A stretch of 64,000 nucleotides of DNA from Methylohalobius crimeensis 10Ki. Its GTDB lineage: Bacteria > Pseudomonadota > Gammaproteobacteria > Methylococcales > Methylothermaceae. The notes under the pieces are model-generated. The model was not told the origin of the DNA and did not search any database. It saw only the letters and a list, made by a program, of their open reading frames with translations. Both the position numbers and the translations under genes were made by a program. Below are positions 32,582 through 40,299 of this stretch, piece after piece (position 1 is the stretch's first letter; the number at the start of each line of letters is the position of its first letter). The stretch covers positions 434,001-498,000 of the forward strand of contig NZ_ATXB01000001.1 in NCBI RefSeq assembly GCF_000421465.1. The letters are read 5' to 3'.

Positions 32582-34102
32582 GTGAACTTTCACCGCGAAT
32601 CCCGGCGCGAACGCTACGATGCCGTCGTCATCGGCGCCGGCATCGGCGGGCTGACCGCCGGGGCCCTGCTGGCCCGGGCGGGTCGCTCGGTATTGGTGGT
32701 CGAGCGCCACGACCGGCCCGGGGGGTACCTGCACGGCTTTTCCCGGCGCGGTTTCCGTTTCGACGCCGGCGTTCACTCGGTGGGGGGCTGTGCCGAGACA
32801 GGGCCGTTCCATCGGCGTGCCCTGGGTATGCTGGTGGAATGCTTGGGGCTTGGCGAGCGGGTGCGCTTTTTGCCGGTGGACCCGGTGGCCCGGGTGTGTT
32901 TTCCCGACCTGGAAATCGCCATTCCTCAGGGATTGGATGCGCTCGAAGCGAATTTGACCGAGGCATTCCCGGGCGAGTACCGGAATCTGACGGCGTTTCT
33001 GACCCTTGCCGAGGAATTGGCGGACGAGGCGGCGCGCGCGGCGGCCGGATTGCCCGGCCAATGGCGGTGGCTGCCCCGTTATCGTCATGCCACCCTGGCC
33101 GAGGTGTTGGCCGAATATCTGGACGATTCCCGCCTGCAGGCGGTGCTGGGGGCGTTGTGGCCGTACATGGGCTTGCCGCCGGGGCAGCTGTCCTTTCTCT
33201 ATTGGGCCTTGATGTTCGTGGGGTATGTCGCCGACGGGGCGGGTTATTGCCAAGGCTCGTTCCAGCGTCTGGCGGACGGGCTGGCCGAAACCATCGAGAC
33301 GGCGGGCGGGGAAATGCTGTACCGCATAGGGGTGCGCTCCATTGCTTTGGAGGACGGCCGGGCGGCCGGCGTGATCACCGACAACGGCCAGAAGATCCGG
33401 GCGCCGGTGGTGATCTCCAATGCCGATCTGCTGCAAACCTTTCAGCATTTGCTCCCGGCCGATCGAGTGCCGGGACGCTATTTGTCCCGGTTGCGCGGCT
33501 TGCAGCCATCCACGTCGGTCTTCGTGGTGTATGCCGGCGCGGAGAGCAAACGGATCGATCCGGGCTGGCACGAATCCTTCCATTATCCCCATTTCGATCA
33601 CCGACGCCATTTCCGCGCCACCTGCGCCGGCGATCCGGATTGGCTTTCAATCACCGTCCCTACTCACACCGATGCTTCTCTGGCGCCGGAAGGAACCCAT
33701 TTGTTGATGTTGACCACGCTCGCACCTTATGCTCTGAAAGGCTCGTGGCGTATGCACAAAGATGTGTATCGAAATCGGCTTTTGGAAATGGCCGAGCGCT
33801 GCGTCCCCGGTTTACAGGCAAACTTACTGCTGACCGAAGCGGGAACGCCGCGGACCATGGAACGCTATACCCTCAATCACCACGGCGCCGCCTACGGCTG
33901 GGCGCCGACCCCCCGGCAAATCGGCCCCGGCCGGCCGGCGGTCCAAACGCCGTTGGACGGACTCTATTTGGCCGGTCACTGGAGTACACCGGGTGGAGGC
34001 GTATACGGGGCGGCACTTTCAGGCATCAGCACCGCGCAAGTCGTTTTAGGGCTACCCGATCAGGCAAGTCTTTGGGAATGGTTGGGTTCCAGGACGGGTT
34101 GA
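32582..34102 (+). CDS. FAD-dependent oxidoreductase, phytoene-desaturase/carotenoid-isomerase-like
   Basis: 506 residues from GTG 32582. DAVVIGAGIGGLTAGALLAR (~14-33) is the Rossmann dinucleotide motif, followed by VVERHDRPGGYLHGFSRRG, typical of the CrtI/CrtISO group. C-terminally, PLDGLYLAGHWSTPGGGVYG is the second FAD contact. Enzymes of this clan desaturate or isomerise polyenes, but some reduce retinol-like or other lipids. No carotenoid synthesis genes (crtB, crtE) are in the window, so a role on a polyene lipid is an inference only. Confidence 0.82.
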   Translation: MNFHRESRRERYDAVVIGAGIGGLTAGALLARAGRSVLVVERHDRPGGYLHGFSRRGFRFDAGVHSVGGCAETGPFHRRALGMLVECLGLGERVRFLPVDPVARVCFPDLEIAIPQGLDALEANLTEAFPGEYRNLTAFLTLAEELADEAARAAAGLPGQWRWLPRYRHATLAEVLAEYLDDSRLQAVLGALWPYMGLPPGQLSFLYWALMFVGYVADGAGYCQGSFQRLADGLAETIETAGGEMLYRIGVRSIALEDGRAAGVITDNGQKIRAPVVISNADLLQTFQHLLPADRVPGRYLSRLRGLQPSTSVFVVYAGAESKRIDPGWHESFHYPHFDHRRHFRATCAGDPDWLSITVPTHTDASLAPEGTHLLMLTTLAPYALKGSWRMHKDVYRNRLLEMAERCVPGLQANLLLTEAGTPRTMERYTLNHHGAAYGWAPTPRQIGPGRPAVQTPLDGLYLAGHWSTPGGGVYGAALSGISTAQVVLGLPDQASLWEWLGSRTG

Positions 34103-34224
34103 CATTGCGTAAAGCCAGCGTTCATTGGATGTCGGCGAGAGCGGTCGGATAGCGTGTTTGCGGCCCGAACATCGTCCGTCACCGATTGAATATCGGATCA
34201 GCCTGGTTGTCGGGCGTTGTCGGC

Positions 34225-35508
34225 TCACGCTTGACTACGCAGGCGACCCAATAAATTGTCCAGCTCGGCTTTTACAATTTTTCCGGTGGCGTTGCGGGGG
34301 ATGCGATCGACCGTATACAGGGGTCGGGGCAAAAATACTTCGTCCAATTGGCGACGCAGAGTGGCCAAAATCTCTATTTTGGGAAGTCGGCTGACCACTA
34401 TAGCGCCTACTCGATCCTGTTCGGTAACGAAAAAACAGCCGTCCTCGACTCCACTGATCCGATTCAGATGCCAGTTCAACTCCGCCAGGGAGGCGCGCTT
34501 ACCGCCGATTTTGATCAGATCCCCCCGTCTTCCCAGGACTCGAAAACGCCCATCCGGATGAACTTCCAAATTGTCGCCGAGTACCCACGGAGAAGGCAGC
34601 CAAGAGGCCGTCAGGCGGGTTTCATCCGAATCTCCCTGTAGCTCGGCACCCGGATAAAGCCGCCACAGGACGTCCCGGGCCGGGCGCCGCCAAGCGAAGG
34701 ATTGGGTCTCGGTGCTGCCGTACAGTTCCCACAGCGGCCTTTCGGTGACGCTTTCCAATTCCCGGGCTAATGCCGGATCGAGCGGGGCGGTGGAGGAGAT
34801 GATCGCCGCCAGATTGGGCCATTTTCCCGAACTGGCCAGGCATGCTTTGAGATGGAGGGGAGTGGAAACCAGAAGCACCGGTAGCGAGGCGGCGGCGATC
34901 GCCCGGCGAATGTCCTCGGGATAAAAAGGCCGGTGATCGGTCAGTGCCAATTCCGAGCACAGCGGCCATATCACCGATGTCTCCAGTCCGAACAGGTGTT
35001 GGGCCGGCGTGGTGGCCATCACCGCCCAGCGGCGTTCCGTTAAATCCAAAGCTTGAAGTGCGCGTCGCGCCCCTTCCCTCAGCATTTGCCAGTCTTTGGG
35101 CCAGGGTTGAGGGTTGCCGGTGCTGCCGGAGGTAAAAGCGATCAAGTTCAGGAACCCGATCGAGGATTCGGTTATCTTGGCGGGCGGCGATTCAGGCAGA
35201 TCGGTGGCATCCACAGCGGGTAGCGACACGCTCGTTGGCCGGTCACAGACGGCAACCACCGGGTCGTAGTCGGCGGCCAGCCTTTCCAGCGCGGTGGAAG
35301 TCCGGTTGGGAGGAAGTAGGCAAGGAAGGCGTCGAGCGGCGGTTGCCAGCAAGGTGGCGGTGAAATGAAACCGATCCTCGCACAGATTGAGTACGCCGGT
35401 ATCTGCGGGAAGCGTTCCGGCAATCCGGGCGGCGTATTCATGAAGGCGTGCCCGGGAAACCTGTGCAAGCACGCAAGAAGGAGGATGAGGTGCTAACGCG
35501 TGATCCAC
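34225..35508 (-). CDS. AMP ligase of the aryl-polyene type (ApeH-like)
   Basis: 427 residues, short for an ANL enzyme. NLIAFTSGSTGNPQPWPKDW (~119-138) is the degenerate P-loop of the APE ligase group, with TTPAQHLFGLETSVIWPL following. WELYGSTETQSFAWRRP, RRGDLIKIGGKRAS and the terminal RNATGKIVKAE (A10 Lys) complete the fold. APE ligases activate the aryl starter for loading onto an ACP. Its 5' end overlaps the upstream M48-TPR gene by 16 bases. The APE cluster at 51-59.7 kb otherwise lacks this enzyme. Confidence 0.75.
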   Translation of the reverse strand: MDHALAPHPPSCVLAQVSRARLHEYAARIAGTLPADTGVLNLCEDRFHFTATLLATAARRLPCLLPPNRTSTALERLAADYDPVVAVCDRPTSVSLPAVDATDLPESPPAKITESSIGFLNLIAFTSGSTGNPQPWPKDWQMLREGARRALQALDLTERRWAVMATTPAQHLFGLETSVIWPLCSELALTDHRPFYPEDIRRAIAAASLPVLLVSTPLHLKACLASSGKWPNLAAIISSTAPLDPALARELESVTERPLWELYGSTETQSFAWRRPARDVLWRLYPGAELQGDSDETRLTASWLPSPWVLGDNLEVHPDGRFRVLGRRGDLIKIGGKRASLAELNWHLNRISGVEDGCFFVTEQDRVGAIVVSRLPKIEILATLRRQLDEVFLPRPLYTVDRIPRNATGKIVKAELDNLLGRLRSQA

Positions 35509-37310
35509 CAGGCCTCGACAGGTTGGTCTTCCCGCACCAGAACCGCCCAGTTTTCACAGCTGTGCAGCTCTCCGCTTAGAAGCCGGCGTTTCGTCAGCGG
35601 TTGCGGGCAGAATTTCGGCAGTTGTTGAACGGATAAGGGAAGCTTTGTCTTGATCACTTGGAGCTGGATGTATTGATCCATTTCCATGACCGCTGCTCGA
35701 CGGTCGGGCGAGCGGTGGATGAAACCGTAAAGCTTGGCCCGATACCAGTCGAAGGGGATCGCTTCCCATTCCCGGAACAAGCGGCTGCGCAGGGTGGGGG
35801 TCAAGGGGAACGCGCCCTCGGTGGTGACCGGCCAGCGCCAGGGCAGGTCCTTCGCCGCAGAAGTCGGGGCAGATTCCAGGCAGTCGCCGGCCGGTTTCAG
35901 GGACTGGCGGATGCAGACGGTTTTTCGAAACGGCGCGGGTAGCCGGGCTGCGTTTTGCGCCAGTCGGTTCCAGTGGATCGACGCTTCTCCGGAGCGAGGG
36001 CGGATTTCCAGCAGGCGGGCCAGATTATAACGCCAGGCGGACGGCATGTCGCCGTCAAGCGTTTCCAGCCGCTGGACCGCGGCGGGCCAAAGATCGATGC
36101 CGGCGTCGCTTTGTTCATACAGGGCGAGGGCGTCCAGCATTTTCGCCCGCCGGTCCTCGGGAGCCAGATTCAAGGCTTCGGCCAAGGTGGCCCGGGCCTG
36201 GTGGGGGCGCCCCAGGTAGAGCTGGGCGGCGGCCAGATTCAAGTGGGCGGGCAAGTAATCGGGAGCGGCTTTCACGGCCTGCTCCAAATAGTTCGCCGCT
36301 TCCTTCAAACGGTTCAGGACCTGCCGGTTATCCGCTTGGAAATCTTTGAGAAAACGGTGGGTGGGCGTCGAGCCGGGAATGGCCTCGCGCGTCCGGGGCG
36401 CCCGGGTGTCCACATCCAGGAGAAACGGCAGCCAGTAGAAATGGGCCTGCGCCTCGGACATTTCCTGGCGAGCCAACTGCAGGGCGCAGACGCCCAGGTT
36501 GTTGAGCACCGCCGGTCCCGGGAATACTTGCTGGAATTCCCGCAGAAAATACATGCCGTCGGCGCAGCGGCCGAAATGGGCCAGCCGGACTCCCATGTCG
36601 AAAAAGGCGGCCTTTTCCTCCAGCATGTTGAGGCGCTCGCGGATCAGCGCCGCCCGGTCCTCGGGAAACGGATGGGAGGAAGTGATTCGGGCTTGGGTCT
36701 GCTGCATCCAGAAAGTGAAGAAATCGGTTTTGCCTCCCGGCGTGTCGATGAGCCGGGCGACCGGATAGCCGGCGATGGCGGCATACAGATACCCCTGATC
36801 GTCGGCGGCCAGTTCCGCTTCCCGGGCTTCGAAACTCTGATCCAGGAAGTGGGCGATCTTTTGGGTGTCCGGGGAGCGGGAGAGAAAGCTTTCCACCTCG
36901 TTGTGCCAGTAATCGTCGTGGGCGAGATGGGCGAGTTCGTGGCCCAGAATGAAAGCCAGTCGGGCTTTGGCCAGGTCCCGGTCGGCCTCCTTGAAGCACA
37001 GGTCGAGCCCCTTGCGGGAGAGGACGATATGTCCGCTGGGCAGGGCGATCGCCCAGGCATCGGTGGCGCCGTCGATGACCACCAGCCGCGGCGTCCGGCG
37101 ACCGCTTTTATCGGCCGCCGCCTCGACTTGCTCGAATACCTGGTGGGCGAGGGCGACGCGGGCGTTCTGGCTGGGATCGATGGCGCCGTAGGTATCGATG
37201 TAGAAGTCCACGCCGGTTTCGGTCTGTGTGGCATGGGCGGCGAGGGGAAGCGAGGCCCAAATCAGGATCGCCACCAGCCACTTCCACCGGATGCGTGTTG
37301 ACCCCACCAT
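35493..37310 (-). CDS. M48-family metallopeptidase with TPR region, exported
   Basis: 605 residues from ATG 37310 (MVGSTRIRWKWLVAILIWAS), with a signal peptide ending near AAHATQ. The zinc motif is ILGHELAHLAHDD (~120-132); a downstream Glu for M48 is likely in EAREAELAADDQG (~155-167), a typical M48 feature. A string of TPR-like helical repeats covers ~250-430 (YLPAHLNLAAAQLYLGRPHQ). This combination resembles BepA/YfgC-type periplasmic proteases involved in outer-membrane protein quality control. It is followed by the ApeH-like gene and preceded by a sigma/anti-sigma pair on the same strand. Confidence 0.82.
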   Translation of the reverse strand: MVGSTRIRWKWLVAILIWASLPLAAHATQTETGVDFYIDTYGAIDPSQNARVALAHQVFEQVEAAADKSGRRTPRLVVIDGATDAWAIALPSGHIVLSRKGLDLCFKEADRDLAKARLAFILGHELAHLAHDDYWHNEVESFLSRSPDTQKIAHFLDQSFEAREAELAADDQGYLYAAIAGYPVARLIDTPGGKTDFFTFWMQQTQARITSSHPFPEDRAALIRERLNMLEEKAAFFDMGVRLAHFGRCADGMYFLREFQQVFPGPAVLNNLGVCALQLARQEMSEAQAHFYWLPFLLDVDTRAPRTREAIPGSTPTHRFLKDFQADNRQVLNRLKEAANYLEQAVKAAPDYLPAHLNLAAAQLYLGRPHQARATLAEALNLAPEDRRAKMLDALALYEQSDAGIDLWPAAVQRLETLDGDMPSAWRYNLARLLEIRPRSGEASIHWNRLAQNAARLPAPFRKTVCIRQSLKPAGDCLESAPTSAAKDLPWRWPVTTEGAFPLTPTLRSRLFREWEAIPFDWYRAKLYGFIHRSPDRRAAVMEMDQYIQLQVIKTKLPLSVQQLPKFCPQPLTKRRLLSGELHSCENWAVLVREDQPVEAWWITR

Positions 37311-37342
37311 CTGGTGACATTTAGTTCGCCCACGCTGACCAG

Positions 37343-37432
37343 GAGCCGGAGAGGGCGTGCCGGGACCGTTCGCAGCAAGGATGCTGCGATTCGAGCGTAC
37401 AGGGAAGTATTTACAGCGGGTTCCGGCGCGCC
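37343..37432. repeat. Long nested hairpin element
   Basis: GAGCCGGAGAGGGCGTGCCG (37343-37362) pairs with its near-perfect complement ending at 37432 (one mismatch over 21 bp). Inside the loop is a second stem CGCAGCA/TGCTGCG. The element lies in the 160-base gap between the anti-sigma gene and the M48 peptidase gene. It could be a REP/BIME-like unit or an RNA structure that separates expression of the two. Confidence 0.7.
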
Positions 37433-37473
37433 CTCTCCGGCTCTCCCTATAAACGACAACCGAGCCTAGCATC

Positions 37474-38388
37474 TTAAACCAGCAATTGTTGGATGGTCAG
37501 CTTGAGCCTGCGGACGAGGCGAGCCTGTTGGGCGGAATCGCCTTGTCGCGTCAGCTTGTCCAACAGGGCATTGATTTCCCGTAAGGACGCCACCACCCGT
37601 TCGGCGATCGGTTGTTCGGTTTTGCCTTGGAAACGGGAGACGAACTGCTGCCCGTGGCGATGGAATATTCGCCATTCCTCGGCGGAAACGTCATCGGCAT
37701 GGGCGAGGGCCCAGGTCAAAAAGGTCCATTGCCCCAGTTCGTAATAATCTTGCCAGGCGGTCGAGGGCGTATAGGAATCGAGAGAAGGCGCGGTTTCGCG
37801 CTCTTCGAACCAACGCCGAGCCTGATGAAACCCGTCGGTAAACGCTTGCTTGGCGGGGTCCCGGTCGCTATCGCTGAAAGCGAAAGCCGAATCGCTGGAG
37901 ACTTGCGGTATCGCTTCCAGCGTCCGGTTCAAGTCGGGGTGGTTTTGCACCACCGCCGCCAAGCGGGGCATCTGCCAGTCTTCCTCGGATGCGGGTCTTT
38001 GAATGACGATCGCCATCACCGCAAAAGTCATCGCGACGGCCGCGGTCAACGGAATCATCCACGGACGGCCCTGCCAGGCTTCCTGCAAGCGCCTCCACCA
38101 GGTCCGTTTTTTTGCGGGGGCGGTTGTCGGCTGCATTTCCTCCATGACCAGCGCCACTTCCAGCCATTCGTGATAGCATTGCTCGCAGTGATTGAGATGG
38201 GCGGTGATCGCCTTTTTTTGGGGGCTGGAGAGCTGGCCGTCGATAAAGGCGGATAGCTGTTCCGGTGGCGGGCATTGCTCGGTGGGCTCGGATTTGCCGG
38301 CGGCCAAGCCGAGCAGGGCAGCGAAGCGTTCTTCTTCCGCGCATACCGTTTTTTCAGTCATGGCTGTACTCCTTTTTGGTTGCGACAC
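37474..38388 (-). CDS. Zinc-finger anti-sigma factor
   Basis: 304 residues from ATG 38388 (ATG 38361 is an alternative). A zf-HC2-type motif is visible as AHLNHCEQCYHEWLEVAL (~63-80), the HxxxCxxC ligands of the anti-sigma domain. A single membrane segment lies at ~111-129 (IPLTAAVAMTFAVMAIVI). The periplasmic C-terminal ~170 residues are unrecognised. The start abuts the end of the sigma-factor gene, making the pair an obvious regulatory unit. The signal that releases the sigma factor is unknown. Confidence 0.82.
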   Translation of the reverse strand: MSQPKRSTAMTEKTVCAEEERFAALLGLAAGKSEPTEQCPPPEQLSAFIDGQLSSPQKKAITAHLNHCEQCYHEWLEVALVMEEMQPTTAPAKKRTWWRRLQEAWQGRPWMIPLTAAVAMTFAVMAIVIQRPASEEDWQMPRLAAVVQNHPDLNRTLEAIPQVSSDSAFAFSDSDRDPAKQAFTDGFHQARRWFEERETAPSLDSYTPSTAWQDYYELGQWTFLTWALAHADDVSAEEWRIFHRHGQQFVSRFQGKTEQPIAERVVASLREINALLDKLTRQGDSAQQARLVRRLKLTIQQLLV

Positions 38389-39210
38389 TCAGGTCAGCCC
38401 GGCTTTTTCGCAGGCGGTGTGGAGTGAATTAAGGATTTTGTTCAAGCGTTTGTAAGGATCGCCCTTCAAATGCATTAATTTGGCGACTTGATTGATCTTC
38501 AGCCCCTCGCAATAGCGCAACCGGAGAAGCAGGCGGTCCTCGTCGCTGAGCTGGAGGTGGGGCTGCAGTTTCTCCAACAAGGGTTTCGCCTCGGCCGGTT
38601 GGGGGGTCTCCCCGCGTATATAACCCTCCAATACTTCTAAAAGTTCCCGCGGTTGGGGCTCGGTTTCGATTTCCGGAGAATAATCCCGACTGCCGGGTTC
38701 GGCGACGTCCTCGATGGGGACGCTGTGGCTGTCTTGATAACGGGTTCTGGAGGGACAGTAGGCGATGACTTGGGAAACGATTTCTTGGATCGATCCGAGA
38801 TTTAGATCCTGGTAACGGGTTTGCAGCAGGCTGATGGCTTCCTGGCGCTCGAAGCGCTCGAGGATCAGAACGCGGTAGGCTTCTTTCCAAATGGGGTCGG
38901 TTTGTTCGGTGAGCCACTTGGGCGGCCGCTGATGGCCATAGATTTTGCGGACATAGTCGGTCATCAAGCGGGCCGTCAGCACCGCGAGGAAAGTGGCGAA
39001 CTTGCCCTGGCCGCTCCATGTCCGCACCCGATGCCATTGTTGTTCTTCCAGTTTTTCCAGGACGTGATCCAAGGCCAGGTGAGCGGTATTGTCGTCGTTG
39101 GGAAAGCGGCGCCGGGATAGATGCTGCAGGAAATCCCAGTGCTCGAAAACCAGTTTTTTCGCCGTGTCCCCGGAAAGGGGGAAGGTCAGCTCGGTGGTGT
39201 CGGTTGTTTT
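38389..39210 (-). CDS. Sigma-70-family RNA polymerase sigma factor
   Basis: 273 residues from ATG 39210 (MKTTDTTELTFPLSG). Region 2-like sequence spans ~28-100 (FLQHLSRRRFPNDDNTAHLA, then GKFATFLAVLTARLMTDYVR), followed by an atypical acidic spacer, and region 4 at ~215-270 (DRLLLRLRYCEGLKINQVAK, then KRLNKILNSLH). The long spacer and weak region 2 make it an unusual ECF-like factor. Its partner is the anti-sigma gene. Genes it might control include the M48 peptidase and the envelope genes further on, but no promoter consensus was verified. Confidence 0.8.
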   Translation of the reverse strand, partial: KTTDTTELTFPLSGDTAKKLVFEHWDFLQHLSRRRFPNDDNTAHLALDHVLEKLEEQQWHRVRTWSGQGKFATFLAVLTARLMTDYVRKIYGHQRPPKWLTEQTDPIWKEAYRVLILERFERQEAISLLQTRYQDLNLGSIQEIVSQVIAYCPSRTRYQDSHSVPIEDVAEPGSRDYSPEIETEPQPRELLEVLEGYIRGETPQPAEAKPLLEKLQPHLQLSDEDRLLLRLRYCEGLKINQVAKLMHLKGDPYKRLNKILNSLHTACEKAGLT

Positions 39211-39314
39211 CATAGGTAAATTGTTTTTCTGGTGCCAAAAGAGGGACCAGGCCGGCGCCCCGAGGGCGGTTTCAGGGTGATAAGCCAATGCTGCTCTCCG
39301 TCGATCATGATTGT

Positions 39315-40172
39315 TTACCTTTCTAGACGTACCGATGACGGTTTTTTGGCCGGCCGAGTATTGTTTTTTTCCAAAACAGTCAGGCTGACGAGGATACCGG
39401 GCCAGATATCGTCGCCGGGACAGCGATGGTTCAGTTCCGGCAGGACGACCAAACGCGCATTGGGCTGACGTCCGGCTTCCTTTCTAATCAGCGTTAGCGG
39501 GATATTATCATCCCTTTCCCCTGCGATATGAATTTGAAAAATATTTTTCGATAAAGGGGATTGCCGTGCCGGGTCGTAGGAAGCCTCCAAAGGGCTGTAT
39601 TCATGCCGTTCGGTCCATTCGGCGACGTTGAGATTGCCTGCCATGGTGACGACACCACCGACGGCGGGCGAGCGCGCCGCCATCAACATGGCCAGCGCCC
39701 CGCCGCCGCTGTAGCCGATCAGCACGGGACGGCAGGGTTTGTCTCCCACGATTCGTCGCAGCGCCGCGGTCATGCTGGCGACCACCGCTTCCCCGTAGCG
39801 CGCTTGGGTCCAAAGGCGAGGCCGGCAGCCGGCCGTACGCGCCAAGCCGTGATAGCAGGGGCGGCCCAAATAGACGGCCGGGGCCGGGTCCTTCGCCATT
39901 AAGGGAAGCAGGCAGCTATGATCGGGGGTGGGATCCGGAGAGGCACGATTTTTTGTCAGCCAGGCGATCCCGTCCCCTTCCAAATAGACGTGTAACTTGC
40001 CCCCTGTACATGCTCGGCGGTCGTTGGCATAGGCGATGTGTTCGAAATGCTCGCCTCTGAAGCGGAGTTTGATTAGTCCCAAACCCTGGGCTTGTCGGTC
40101 GAGAAGCCTGGCCGGTGCGAGGCAGCCGCTCAACAGGCAGCAAAGAATGCCCATCAGGAAAATTTCACCGCG
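39315..40172 (-). CDS. Alpha/beta-hydrolase lipoprotein
   Basis: 285 residues from ATG 40172 (MRGEIFLMGILCCLLSGCLA), with a lipobox ending at Cys18. LIGYSGGGALAMLMAARSP (~146-164) has the nucleophile elbow G-x-S-x-G; IHIAGERDDNIPL and LPELNHRCPGD supply candidate Asp and His. The fold resembles esterases/lipases with a cap region. It is divergent from the caspase-domain gene at 40300 with 127 bases between the start codons. The role is unknown. Confidence 0.78.
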   Translation of the reverse strand, partial: RGEIFLMGILCCLLSGCLAPARLLDRQAQGLGLIKLRFRGEHFEHIAYANDRRACTGGKLHVYLEGDGIAWLTKNRASPDPTPDHSCLLPLMAKDPAPAVYLGRPCYHGLARTAGCRPRLWTQARYGEAVVASMTAALRRIVGDKPCRPVLIGYSGGGALAMLMAARSPAVGGVVTMAGNLNVAEWTERHEYSPLEASYDPARQSPLSKNIFQIHIAGERDDNIPLTLIRKEAGRQPNARLVVLPELNHRCPGDDIWPGILVSLTVLEKNNTRPAKKPSSVRLER

Positions 40173-40299
40173 CATGAGGCGATATCCGATAATCATGGGG
40201 AATATTTTTAAGTATGCTAGGGTCTCAATTAATATCGGCGAAAGTTCCGTTGTGGGAACGTCTAATTTCCATATGATGCCTAAATGCCAGGGGATTGCC

